Source: Rhodospirillales bacterium
GTDB taxonomy: Bacteria > Pseudomonadota > Alphaproteobacteria > Rhodospirillales > Casp-alpha2
DNA: 41,052 bases
NCBI GenBank assembly: GCA_013203595.1
Contig: JABMNT010000153.1
Coordinates: forward strand, 1-41,052
Reading direction: 5' to 3'
This document shows positions 25,123 to 34,474 of this stretch, piece after piece; the stretch's first letter is position 1, and each line of letters opens with the position of its first letter. A model generated the notes under the pieces. It saw only the letters and a list, made by a program, of their open reading frames with translations. It was not told the origin of the DNA and ran no database searches. A program made the position numbers and the translations under genes.

Positions 25123-26534
25123 GTACCGAAATCACATCCCTGAGCCTGCATGATGTTGCCGCCGCCCTGGCAAAACGCCAGCTATCTGCGGTCGAGGTCA
25201 CCGATGCCTGCCTGAGCCGCATGCAGACATTGAACCCGGTCCTTGACTGCGCCGCCGAAATTATGGCCGTGCAGGCACGCAAGGATGCCCGGGCCGCCGA
25301 CGCATTGCGGGACACGACCGATAACCCGCCGCCGCTGCTGGGTGTGCCGCTGGCCCATAAGGACATGTACTACCGGGCCGGGCGGATCAGTGGCTGCGGA
25401 TCAAAAATTCGCGCTTCCTTTGTTCCCGACCACACATCAACAGCCCTGAGCCGGCTCGATGCCGCCGGTGCCCTGGACATCGCGCGCCTCAACATGGTCG
25501 AATTTGCGCTTGGCGTCACCGGCCACAACGATGTCATGCCGACACCGAAAAACCCCTGGAACCGGGACCACATGACCGGCGGCTCATCCAGCGGTTCCGG
25601 CGTGTCGGTGGCCGCGCGCATTGTCTATGGCGCCCTGGGCTCCGACACCGGCGGTTCGATCCGCCTGCCGGCGGCGGCCTGCGGTCTGGTCGGCATGAAG
25701 CCCACCTATGGACGGGTCAGCCGTTATGGAGCCATGCCGCTGTCCCATTCCCTCGATACGGTCGGGCCCCTGACACGCACGATCAAGGACAACGCCCTGA
25801 TGATGCGGGCTATTTCCGGACGCGACGAAAAAGACCCGACGTCGTCGCCCCTGCCGGTGCCGGATTATCTGGACGGTATCGATACCGGCATCCGGGGCCT
25901 GCGCATCGGCATCCCGGAAACCTATTTTTACGACGATATGGACCCGGCAATCGAAGCCATCGTCCGCGCCAGTTTAGATGTGCTGGAATCCCTGGGCGGC
26001 ATTCTGGTGCCCGTCAAATTGCCCAGCTCCATTGCCGTCACCAACGCACTCTGCGGCCTGATGACCACAACCGAAGGCGTTGCCCTGCATAAGGACTGGT
26101 TAAAAAACCGCTGGGATGACTATGGCAAACAAACCCGCAACCGCTTTTCAGCCGGTTTGCTGATGCCGGCCAGCGGTTATCTGGAGGCCCTCAACGGACG
26201 TGCCCGGATACTGGCTGATTTCGCCGCCGCGGTGTTCGAGACAGCCGACGTCCTGCACACCCCGGTCATTCCCATACCGATCCCCACAACCGCCCAGTCC
26301 AGCGATGCCTCAAGCGCCAATTTCTTTGCCCTGACCAATCTGATCGGCCGCTGCACCCGACCGGTAAACTATCTCGGTCTGCCGGGCCTGAACGTGCCCT
26401 GCGGATTTACCGGACCGAACTTGCCGGTGTCCTTTCAGCTGGTTGGCCGTCCCTTTGACGAAAAGACCCTGTACCGGGTTGGCCAGGCCTACGAGACGGC
26501 AACCGACTGGCATGCACAAAGCCCGAACATCTAG
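25119..26534 (+). CDS. Amidase-signature hydrolase
   Basis: The 471-residue enzyme belongs to the amidase-signature family. The Ser-cisSer-Lys triad is visible: Lys81 in PLAHKDMY, Ser157 in GGSSSGSG and nucleophile Ser180 in DTGGSIRLPA. GLVGMKPTYGRVSRYGAMPLSHSLDTVGPLTRT is the conserved block after it. It hydrolyses a carboxamide or similar bond, with the substrate unknown. GatA is unlikely, since no gatB or true gatC is adjacent. It is coupled to the 70-residue gene upstream and ends tail-to-tail with a second amidase, sharing a CTAG. Confidence 0.93.
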   Translation: MSTEITSLSLHDVAAALAKRQLSAVEVTDACLSRMQTLNPVLDCAAEIMAVQARKDARAADALRDTTDNPPPLLGVPLAHKDMYYRAGRISGCGSKIRASFVPDHTSTALSRLDAAGALDIARLNMVEFALGVTGHNDVMPTPKNPWNRDHMTGGSSSGSGVSVAARIVYGALGSDTGGSIRLPAAACGLVGMKPTYGRVSRYGAMPLSHSLDTVGPLTRTIKDNALMMRAISGRDEKDPTSSPLPVPDYLDGIDTGIRGLRIGIPETYFYDDMDPAIEAIVRASLDVLESLGGILVPVKLPSSIAVTNALCGLMTTTEGVALHKDWLKNRWDDYGKQTRNRFSAGLLMPASGYLEALNGRARILADFAAAVFETADVLHTPVIPIPIPTTAQSSDASSANFFALTNLIGRCTRPVNYLGLPGLNVPCGFTGPNLPVSFQLVGRPFDEKTLYRVGQAYETATDWHAQSPNI

Positions 26535-27955
26535 AAACTGATCGGGTTTAGGGGCATTTTGAAAGGCCGCACGGCTTCGAAGGCGGCGGCGGCCCGCATC
26601 ACCAGTGGATCGCCGTGCATAGGCCCGACAATCTGCAGTCCTGCCGGCAACCCGGCCCGGGTAAACCCGCAGGGCACCGAGCAGGCAGGCTGTCCGGTCA
26701 GGTTGAAGGGATAGGAAAACGGGGTCCAGTCGGGCCAGCGCGATTGACTGGCCGGGTCGGACAGTTCCTGGCCCGCTTCAAAGGCCGGAATCGGCAGGGT
26801 TGGTGTCAGTAACAGATCATAGGTGTCGTGGAACCGGTTCATGGTCAGGCCGAGGGCCGCGCGTTCATCGACTGCATCCATATAGGCCGGCAAAGTGAAA
26901 TGCGAAGCCGTCTCGACGATTTCCAGCAGTCCCGGATCCATAACTTTCTGCTGCGCTGCGGAAAAACGGGTCACCAGACGCCGAGCACCGGTATACCAGT
27001 GCGTGTTAAAACAATCGAGCGGGTTATCGAAACCCGGATCAACGGCCTCGACCTCGGCACCCAGTTCGGCAAATACGGCCGCCGCATCGCTCACCAGTTG
27101 GGCAATTTCCGGATCAACATCGGCATAACCCAGATTGGCGCTAAAGCCGATCCGCAACCGCTTGACGCCCAGTTCCAGGCCCGTTTGATAGTTCCAGGGG
27201 TCGTAGGGCAGTGCCGTCCAGTCGCGGGCATCGGGCTCGGCCAGAACGTTCATCATCAGGGCCGCATCGGCCACTGTCCGGGTCATCGGGCCAATATGGG
27301 CGAGCGTCCCGAAGGGGCTTGCCGGATAGGCCGGAACCCGGCCATAACTGGGTTTCAGGCCGAAAGTACCGGTAAATCCCGAGGGAATCCGCACCGAGCC
27401 GCCGCCGTCAGTGCCGATATGCAACGCCCCCATGCCCAGCGCCGCGGCAACAGAAGCGCCACCGGAGGACCCGCCCGGAGTCTTTGATATGTCCCAGGGG
27501 TTGCGGGTGATCCCACTGAGCGGGCTGTCGGTAACACCCTTCCAGCCAAATTCGGGGGTCGCGGTGCGGCCAATAAAGACGGCCCCATGTTCGCGCAGGC
27601 GTGCCACACAGGGCGCATCTTCGTCGTGCGCTTGATCGTCCGGGATCGCGCGCGATCCACGCAGGGTCGGCCAGTCCTTATGGAGGACGATATCCTTGAC
27701 CGAAACCGGGATGCCATCAAGGAGGCCCTTGGCTTCGCCCCGGCTCCAGCGCGCTTCCGACTGGCGTGCCGCTTCCATTGCCAGTTCCTCGGTCAGAAGC
27801 GTAAAGGCATTGACCGTATCATTGACGGCGTGAATGCGTGCGAACACGGCTTTGGCGACGTCGACCGGAGAAACCGTCTTCCAGGCATAGAGATCCAGCA
27901 GCTGGGTTGCCGGCATATAACAGAGGTCATGGGTTTTTTCGGTCATTTCGGACAT
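26531..27955 (-). CDS. Second amidase-signature hydrolase
   Basis: The 474-residue product has the same fold and triad: Lys87 in VSVKDIV, Ser164 in GGSSGGASVA and nucleophile Ser187 in GTDGGGSVRIP. FTGTFGLKPSYGRVPAYP follows. The sequence differs enough from its convergent neighbour that the two are not a recent duplication. A long C-terminal block (SRWPDWTPFSYPFNLTGQPA) is typical of broad-specificity amidases that act on small amides. AGGAGA lies nine bases ahead of the ATG. It is divergent from the PLP-enzyme gene across 81 bases, so the two may share a control region. Confidence 0.93.
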   Translation of the reverse strand: MSEMTEKTHDLCYMPATQLLDLYAWKTVSPVDVAKAVFARIHAVNDTVNAFTLLTEELAMEAARQSEARWSRGEAKGLLDGIPVSVKDIVLHKDWPTLRGSRAIPDDQAHDEDAPCVARLREHGAVFIGRTATPEFGWKGVTDSPLSGITRNPWDISKTPGGSSGGASVAAALGMGALHIGTDGGGSVRIPSGFTGTFGLKPSYGRVPAYPASPFGTLAHIGPMTRTVADAALMMNVLAEPDARDWTALPYDPWNYQTGLELGVKRLRIGFSANLGYADVDPEIAQLVSDAAAVFAELGAEVEAVDPGFDNPLDCFNTHWYTGARRLVTRFSAAQQKVMDPGLLEIVETASHFTLPAYMDAVDERAALGLTMNRFHDTYDLLLTPTLPIPAFEAGQELSDPASQSRWPDWTPFSYPFNLTGQPACSVPCGFTRAGLPAGLQIVGPMHGDPLVMRAAAAFEAVRPFKMPLNPISF

Positions 27956-28036
27956 GCGGCTCTTTCTCCTTCAATCAACTAATGCCATCATAACAGCCGT
28001 GTCGGTATGGAAAACCCATTTTCGGAGAAGCCAGCG

Positions 28037-29047
28037 ATGGATATATCAGATTTTCCGAGACTCCCCCTCGCCCATCTGCCGACCCCCCTGGAACCGCTGG
28101 ATAATCTGAGCCGGCTGCTGGCCGGGCCACGCATTTATGTGAAGCGCGATGACTGCACGGGCCTGGCCACGGGTGGCAACAAAACCCGAAAGCTCGAATT
28201 TCTGGTTGCCGAGGCATTGGCCCGGAAGGCTGACACCCTGGTAACCGTAGGTGCCGTTCAGTCCAACCATGTGCGGCAAACCGTTGCGGCAGCGGCCAAA
28301 ACGGGCTTGCGATGTGAGGTCCTGTTGCAGCGCGAAGTTATCAGAGACCTGGATTACGCAACCAACGGCAATCTATTGCTCGATCAGTTAATGGGCGTAA
28401 AGCTGCATTACTGCGATCACAGCGCGGACCTGAACGGCGACGGGCAAAAGCTGGCCGATGCGTTAGGCAGGGCCGGGGCGAAGACCTTTTTCATTCCCGC
28501 CGGCGGATCAAACCCGCTCGGTGCTTTGGGCTATGTGGATTGCGCATTTGAGCTTTTGCGTCAAACCACGGATCGCCAAATTGAAATGACCGCCATTATC
28601 CACGCCACGGGCAGCCAGGGCACACAGGCTGGCCTGCTGCTGGGACTGGCACTGCAGGACAGGGTAATTCCCGTTCATGGCATCACCGTCAGCCGCCCCG
28701 GCAGGGAGCAGGCGATAAAAGTCCTGGATCTGGTGCGCCAGACGGAACAGCTATTAGGTACCGGCCCGCTTGTCGCCGACAACCAGGTCCACTGTGACGG
28801 GGGATTTTACGGGCCGGGATATGGCCAGCCCAATGCCCAGATGATCGAAGCCGTCAGCTTATGCGCCCGCCACGAGGGCCTGCTTCTCGACCCGGTCTAT
28901 ACCGGCAAGGCCATGGCCGGGCTGATCGCCCATATCCGCAATGGCACCTTTAACCGGGACGATACACTTGTTTTTCTGCATACCGGAGGTCAGGCGGCAC
29001 TGAGTGCCTATCGATCCGCCTTTGGTGCGCAGGATCTGGGGGAATAA
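28037..29047 (+). CDS. D-cysteine desulfhydrase / ACC deaminase-family PLP enzyme
   Basis: This 336-residue fold-type II PLP enzyme carries VKRDDCTGLATGGNKTRKLEFLVAE, with PLP-binding Lys49 in GGNK, then VTVGAVQSNHVRQTVAA and a phosphate-binding-type HATGSQGTQAGLLLG. The family includes D-cysteine desulfhydrase (DcyD), L-cysteate sulfo-lyase (CuyA) and ACC deaminase. The overall sequence looks nearest DcyD or CuyA, but the sequence alone does not settle the substrate. I chose ATG 28037, with CGGAGAAG six bases ahead, over an in-frame ATG at 28007. It is seven bases ahead of the cyclase gene, so the two form an operon. Confidence 0.85.
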   Translation: MDISDFPRLPLAHLPTPLEPLDNLSRLLAGPRIYVKRDDCTGLATGGNKTRKLEFLVAEALARKADTLVTVGAVQSNHVRQTVAAAAKTGLRCEVLLQREVIRDLDYATNGNLLLDQLMGVKLHYCDHSADLNGDGQKLADALGRAGAKTFFIPAGGSNPLGALGYVDCAFELLRQTTDRQIEMTAIIHATGSQGTQAGLLLGLALQDRVIPVHGITVSRPGREQAIKVLDLVRQTEQLLGTGPLVADNQVHCDGGFYGPGYGQPNAQMIEAVSLCARHEGLLLDPVYTGKAMAGLIAHIRNGTFNRDDTLVFLHTGGQAALSAYRSAFGAQDLGE

Positions 29048-29054
29048 ATCACGC

Positions 29055-32000
29055 ATGGACTGTACACATTGCAACAAATCCAATCCGGATGGCCATAAAT
29101 TCTGCGGTCATTGCGGACAGGCCCTGAGCCTTCTGTGCCGGGCCTGCGGGTTTGCCAACGAACCGGGCCATAAGTTCTGCGGCGACTGTGGGGCAAGCCT
29201 GACGGAACTGCCGGTGCAACCGCCGAAAAAACAGGTCTCCGAAGCCGAGCGCCGGCAACTGACCGTGATGTTTTGCGATCTCGTGGGCTCGACAGCCATG
29301 AGCGAAATCATGGACCCGGAGGATTTGAGCGAGATTCTGTCAACCTACCAGGAAAGCTGCAAACGCCACATCAGCCGCTACGGCGGATATATTGCGCGTT
29401 ATATGGGCGATGGATTGCTGGTTTATTTCGGCTATCCGCATGCCCATGAACGCGACCCCGAACGCGCCGTTCGCGCCGGGCTCGATATTGTCGCCGATAT
29501 CGGTAACCAGACCCTGCCCGACGGAACCCCGCTGTTTGTACGGATCGGGATTGCCACGGGACAGGTGGTTGTTGGTGACCTGATTGGCGAAGGGGCGTCA
29601 GAAGAGCGCGCGGTTCTGGGTGAAACACCGAATTTAGCGGCCCGCCTGCAGGCCCTTGCTGAGCCCGGCACGGTGGTTGTTTCCGAAGCCACCCGGGGTC
29701 TGCTGGCGGGAGCGCTGGCCTTTGACGATCTGGGACCGCAAACCCTGAAAGGAATTTCCGGCGCCGTCCATGCCTATCGGGCCGCGGGCGAAATCACGGA
29801 CCAGTCAAGAACCGCCCATTTAGCGCAGCCGGTTAGCGTGGTCGGACGGCAGGATGAGCTGGCGCAATTGCAGAGCTTGTGGCAACGCGCGGTGCGGGGG
29901 CATGGCCAGGTTGTCACGGTCATCGGCGACACCGGTTTCGGCAAAACCCATTTGGTCGCCGCGTTCCGGCAGTTGCTGGCGGACCCCGAGATCCCGATCA
30001 TCGAAATCAGGGCATCGGAATTTCATCCCGACAGCGCCCTCCGACCGGTTCGCCAAATGCTGGAAGCCAGCCTGAAGGCCTTCGATGCAGGCTACAGCGA
30101 AAATCCATCCGGCGTTTTACACAGATGGCTGACGTCGTTTCCGGCTTTGATGGCGGATGTGCCGGTTATTCTGCACGATTTTCTCGGAATTGCCGCCGAC
30201 CCCGCGGTTGCCCACAATCTGGATGCTGCCGCCTTAAAAGCCAGACTATTGGAGACGCTGCTGCAACTGCATGAGGAAATGGCGGCGCGGCGTCCGCAGG
30301 TGATGGTCTTTGAAGACGTGCAATGGCTGGACCCATCGACGTCAGAGTTCATGAGCCGGCTGGTCAGTCATTGTGCACATATGTCAACATTGCTGATCAT
30401 CACCTTCCACCCTTCGTTTTCTGCGGACTGGAAGGAAGCAACCGACATCCACAAAATCATCCTTGGCCGCCTGTCCGGAGATGACGCGGCACAGATGATC
30501 GATACCGTTGCCGGATCCTCCGCTCTGTCGGCGAGCGTTCGCAGATCCCTGATCGAGCATGCCGACGGGATCCCCCTGTATGTGGAGGAATTGACCCGGT
30601 CTGTCGTCGAATCAGGTGCCGGCTCTTCCGACGGTTCCGACATAGCCGTGCCGACCAGCCTGCAGGATTCGCTGATGGCCCGGCTCGACCGGCTGGGACC
30701 GACAAAACTGACTGCCCAGAAAGCCGCCGTCATCGGCCGGTTTCTCGATCAAAACGTGCTGCACGCCCTGTCACAAACGGACGGCACAAACAGCGAGCGC
30801 GGGTTGCTGGATTTGCTGAGCGCCGGTCTTCTGATTCCCCGTACCGATCTGGGCGAAGGTCTGTTCGAGTTTCGCCATGCCCTGGTCCGCGATATCGCCT
30901 ATCAGTCATTGCTGATCCGTCGCCGCAAGGAGATCCACAACGACATCGCCGAAGCGGTTTTGCGCCTGCACCCGGCGACAGAAACAATGGAGCCGGAAAC
31001 CCTGGCCTTTCATTTCGGCGAAGCCGGCAGGCCGGAACGGGCCCTCCCCCTCTGGCGCGCCGCTGCCAGCAAGGCAACGGCCCGATGGGCCAACGTCGAA
31101 GCCATCTCGTATTACAGAAAAGCCCTGGCCGCGCTGGCGAAATCAGTTCCCGATGATAGCCGCCAGACTGTAGAGCTGTTGCTCGGAATGACCGGATGCA
31201 TGCGCATCGTCGACCGCTTTGACGAGGCCTTTGCGGCCCTTGAACAGGCCGAGGCCCTGGCCACGACCCATGGCTTTGAGGATTTGCTGACCCGTCTGTA
31301 TGCCCTGCACGGTAATTTGTGCTTTCCCATCGGCGACTTGCAGAACGGTGTTAAATACCACACCCGATCCCGCGATCTGGCGCGCAAGCTGGGTGCCGCC
31401 TTTGACGAGGCAAAGGCCGAAAGCGGATTGGGCGACGCCGGATTGTTCATGGCCCGGTTCCAGTCTTCGGAAGACCATTACAATACCTGCATCGAAATTG
31501 CCCGGCGCGAGAAGCTGCCGGATATTGAAATGGCCAACCTGTCGGTCCGCGGTCACATCCGGCTCTATCTGAACAAGTTTGCCGATGCCCAGGCAGATTG
31601 CCTGAGCGCAACTGATCTCGCGGCCAAAGCCAAAAACCGCCGAGCTGAAATGATCGCCCGCGGCAGTTGCCTGGCAAAAGTCACCTATGAACTGGGCGAC
31701 TGGCAGCAAACCGATGAGCAGGCGGCCCGCGCCCTGGAGATTGCCGAAAGCCTGGGCGCCCGGCGCTATATTCCCATGTATATCTGCTTTCGCGCCAAGG
31801 CCGCGATCGGGTCAGGCCAGAGCGATCGGGCCCTGGACTATGCGTCGCGGGCGGTCGAGATCAACCGGCAAACCGACTTCATGTATTCGGGCCCGATGAC
31901 ACTGGGCACGCTGGCGCGGGCGCACGACAGGCCCGCCGATGCCAGAAAAATCCTCGATGAGGGGGAAGCCCTGCTGCAACGGGGTTCGCTGGCCCACAAC

Positions 32001-32327
32001 CACTTCTGGTACCGCCTCGACGCCATGGAACTGGGTTTGAAATGGCGTGAATCTCAATTGGTCGCCGATCACGCGGCGGCTCTCGAGGCCTATACGGCGA
32101 GCGAGCCGGCCGCTTGGGCGACGTTCCATATTCAGCGCTGCCGGCTATTGGCCCGCATCGCCGACGGCTCCGCCGATGACACCGTTTATGCGGGGATAAA
32201 AGCTTTGCTCGTGGAAGCCACCGGACGCAAACAAAAACCGGCGGCGGATGATTTAAAGCGGGCCTTAGAGCAGCGCCAGATGGCGGATGCCAATAATCGC
32301 CAGCAAGGTCAGGGTGGTCAGCAATAA
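29055..32327 (+). CDS. Class III nucleotidyl cyclase with zinc ribbons, AAA-type ATPase and TPR tail
   Basis: The protein is 1090 residues and soluble. Two zinc ribbons come first (C3/C6/C17/C20 and C28/C31/C42/C45). A class III cyclase domain (about 65-240) follows, with metal ligands Asp75 in FCDLVGST and Asp119 in YMGDG, and transition-state Asn193/Arg197 in NLAARLQ. A STAND-like ATPase has P-loop GDTGFGKT (291-298) and Walker-B-like VMVFEDVQWLD. TPR-type helical repeats fill the C-terminal third. The purine-selecting lysine is Arg115 and the partner Asp is Thr191, a class IIIb-like pattern, so cAMP or cGMP is not settled. The last 63 bases overlap the convergent membrane-protein gene. The sensory input is unknown. 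Confidence 0.9.
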   Translation: MDCTHCNKSNPDGHKFCGHCGQALSLLCRACGFANEPGHKFCGDCGASLTELPVQPPKKQVSEAERRQLTVMFCDLVGSTAMSEIMDPEDLSEILSTYQESCKRHISRYGGYIARYMGDGLLVYFGYPHAHERDPERAVRAGLDIVADIGNQTLPDGTPLFVRIGIATGQVVVGDLIGEGASEERAVLGETPNLAARLQALAEPGTVVVSEATRGLLAGALAFDDLGPQTLKGISGAVHAYRAAGEITDQSRTAHLAQPVSVVGRQDELAQLQSLWQRAVRGHGQVVTVIGDTGFGKTHLVAAFRQLLADPEIPIIEIRASEFHPDSALRPVRQMLEASLKAFDAGYSENPSGVLHRWLTSFPALMADVPVILHDFLGIAADPAVAHNLDAAALKARLLETLLQLHEEMAARRPQVMVFEDVQWLDPSTSEFMSRLVSHCAHMSTLLIITFHPSFSADWKEATDIHKIILGRLSGDDAAQMIDTVAGSSALSASVRRSLIEHADGIPLYVEELTRSVVESGAGSSDGSDIAVPTSLQDSLMARLDRLGPTKLTAQKAAVIGRFLDQNVLHALSQTDGTNSERGLLDLLSAGLLIPRTDLGEGLFEFRHALVRDIAYQSLLIRRRKEIHNDIAEAVLRLHPATETMEPETLAFHFGEAGRPERALPLWRAAASKATARWANVEAISYYRKALAALAKSVPDDSRQTVELLLGMTGCMRIVDRFDEAFAALEQAEALATTHGFEDLLTRLYALHGNLCFPIGDLQNGVKYHTRSRDLARKLGAAFDEAKAESGLGDAGLFMARFQSSEDHYNTCIEIARREKLPDIEMANLSVRGHIRLYLNKFADAQADCLSATDLAAKAKNRRAEMIARGSCLAKVTYELGDWQQTDEQAARALEIAESLGARRYIPMYICFRAKAAIGSGQSDRALDYASRAVEINRQTDFMYSGPMTLGTLARAHDRPADARKILDEGEALLQRGSLAHNHFWYRLDAMELGLKWRESQLVADHAAALEAYTASEPAAWATFHIQRCRLLARIADGSADDTVYAGIKALLVEATGRKQKPAADDLKRALEQRQMADANNRQQGQGGQQ

Positions 32328-33623
32328 CGTCACAGGCGGATGCCAGCGCCAGGCGATGGTGAAGGCCGACAGGCCGGTGGCCCGGGCCAGGTAAAGGGTA
32401 GTGCCGGAATAGGGATTTACCAGGGTGCTCAGGCCCCAGATCCCTAGCAGCGAAACGCCCAGAACCCAGTCGTCGACGCCCATCACTTCCGGTGGCAGCA
32501 CTTCGCCGACCAGGATCACGGCAATCACCGCATGCAGCCCGAACGCGCCGATTGCCAGGATGCTATAGACCAGCAGCGCCAGGCGCAGATCGACATAGGG
32601 CACATAGGTATCGAGCCACTGGGTCAGATCCGCCGACGGGATCAGCGACGAGACGCCAACCCCAAACACGGTGGCGCCTACAAAGATAAAGGCTTCGTTG
32701 CGCAGCCCGGGAATTGCGCCCAGCACCTGGCTGACAATCTGCCCGGCCCGCGCCCCGGCATCATCACCGTGCTGCGGGTTCATGGCATACCAGATAATTG
32801 CGTAGGGCGGCGCGATCAGGGCCAGGGCAACGGGGATGGAAACGCCGGCCCATTCGACAAAGCCGATCACCAGAACGATCAGCGACACCAGGATGGTCGC
32901 CACCTGCAGCCGTTCCCGGGCCGGCAGCGGCACCGGCACCACCGGATCACTGTTGCCACGGGCATGGCGCCATTCGAAGCGGTCATACATCCAGCCGATG
33001 GCAATCGCCAGCACCGCCAGGCCGATCCCCCAGCCGGCAACATCAAGCCACTCCAGTGACGGCACCGCCAGCAGGACCACAACCATGGCCACATAAAAGG
33101 GCGACCAGGACGAGGCGCTGACGAAGCCGATCATCAGCGCCGTCAGCATGCGCCGGCGCAGGATCGGATCGCGCTGGCGTTCGACCATGGTCGAGAGCAG
33201 GCTGAGCCCGGCCAGATTGAGCACCGACCCCAACACATGCACACCGGTTGCCAGATACAGATAGCGACGGCCCGGCGGCTGGTTGATGATCATCCGCCGC
33301 GCCGCCCGGATTGACGGGCTGTCAGATGCCGGCATGCGCAGCCAGGTGACAGCAAAAAACAGCATCAGAAAGGTTTTGGCCCGGGCAAAGCCATCGATCA
33401 GCATGGCGGGATCGGCGCCGCTGACATAGACCGACAGACATCCCGCCCCAATCAGGCCAAGGCCGACCGCCGCCTGCGGCCGCGGCGCGTTGCGGACTTC
33501 AATGGCCAGAAACGCGATGATCAGCGATGCCGTGACCGGGCTCACGTGTGGCACTCCAACCAGGGCATCGACGATACCAAGGGCGATAATGGCTAAATAA
33601 ATGGCCGTGGAAAGCGCTGCCAC
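32265..33623 (-). CDS. Polytopic membrane protein, possible ion-transporter-superfamily carrier
   Basis: This 452-residue inner-membrane protein has about twelve hydrophobic segments in two halves. Each half contains a short loop with a Ser/Pro-rich element, SSWSPFYVAMV in the first and LVNPYSGTTLYLARATG in the second, the pattern seen in arsenite, citrate and dicarboxylate carriers of the ion-transporter superfamily. I cannot name a family or substrate. Translation starts at a GTG that overlaps the EamA stop by one base (TAGTG). The 3' end overlaps the cyclase gene by 63 bases on the other strand. Confidence 0.7.
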   Translation of the reverse strand: MAALSTAIYLAIIALGIVDALVGVPHVSPVTASLIIAFLAIEVRNAPRPQAAVGLGLIGAGCLSVYVSGADPAMLIDGFARAKTFLMLFFAVTWLRMPASDSPSIRAARRMIINQPPGRRYLYLATGVHVLGSVLNLAGLSLLSTMVERQRDPILRRRMLTALMIGFVSASSWSPFYVAMVVVLLAVPSLEWLDVAGWGIGLAVLAIAIGWMYDRFEWRHARGNSDPVVPVPLPARERLQVATILVSLIVLVIGFVEWAGVSIPVALALIAPPYAIIWYAMNPQHGDDAGARAGQIVSQVLGAIPGLRNEAFIFVGATVFGVGVSSLIPSADLTQWLDTYVPYVDLRLALLVYSILAIGAFGLHAVIAVILVGEVLPPEVMGVDDWVLGVSLLGIWGLSTLVNPYSGTTLYLARATGLSAFTIAWRWHPPVTLLLTTLTLLAIIGIRHLALL

Positions 33624-34474
33624 TAGCCGAAAACCTGTAAAATGAAGATGCCGGCGGTGATCAGCAGGGCGCAGACAATGCGCCGCCAGCCGAAGCCTTC
33701 CTTGAGAACGAGGGCGCCGATCAGAGTGGCGAACAGGACCGAGGTTTCACGCAACGCCGAGACATGGGCCATGGCCCCTTCGTTGAGGGCATAGAGCGCC
33801 GCCGCATAGGCCAGCAACGCCAGGCTGCCGCCCAGCACACCGGGTTTCCAGCTGGAAACCAGAAAGGGTTTGATATCAGGGGTCCGGCGGCTCAGCGCCC
33901 ACAGGGTGATGGGCACCCCTTCAAGAAAATTCAGCCAGGCGATATAAGGCCAGGGACTGGCGCCGGAGCGAATGCCGAGACCGTCGATGACCGTATAGCT
34001 GGCGATCAGGGTGCCGGTTATGAGCGCCAGGCCGATCGGCTTCATGCCGGCCCGGCTGATCCTGCCCTTGGCGAAGGTCAGGCTGACGATGCCAACGGAA
34101 ACCAGTGCAATCCCGGCCATGGCCCCCGCCGTCGGCACTTCGCCGGCCAGCACCATGGCCAGAGCGACCACCAGCAACGGCGATGAGCCGCGGGCGATCG
34201 GATAGACCTCGCTCAGGTCACCGACCCGGTAGCTGAGCAGTAAAAACAGATAATAGAAATTGTGAACGACCACCGAAATCAGCAAATAGGGCCAGACCGC
34301 CGGGTCCGGCAGACCGACAAAAAAGATCGCAACACCGCCGATCATGGCGCCGGTGAAATGGATCAGGGTCATGGTCAGAACCCGGTCGCCGGCACTTTTC
34401 ACCACCGCATTCCAGAACGCGTGGATCAGGGCAGCCAGGAGAACGAGAAGGACCAGATGAAATTGCAGGATCAT
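33623..34474 (-). CDS. EamA/DMT-family exporter
   Basis: The 283-residue product has ten predicted membrane helices in two EamA repeats. It starts MILQFHLVLLVLLAALIHAFWN, has YPIARGSSPLLVVALAMVLAGE at the end of the first repeat and LRETSVLFATLIGALVLKEGFGWRR at the matching place in the second. Family members export amino acids and other metabolites. The ligand is unknown here. It is followed with a one-base overlap by the polytopic membrane protein, so the two transporters are made together. No strong ribosome site is visible. Confidence 0.9.
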   Translation of the reverse strand: MILQFHLVLLVLLAALIHAFWNAVVKSAGDRVLTMTLIHFTGAMIGGVAIFFVGLPDPAVWPYLLISVVVHNFYYLFLLLSYRVGDLSEVYPIARGSSPLLVVALAMVLAGEVPTAGAMAGIALVSVGIVSLTFAKGRISRAGMKPIGLALITGTLIASYTVIDGLGIRSGASPWPYIAWLNFLEGVPITLWALSRRTPDIKPFLVSSWKPGVLGGSLALLAYAAALYALNEGAMAHVSALRETSVLFATLIGALVLKEGFGWRRIVCALLITAGIFILQVFG

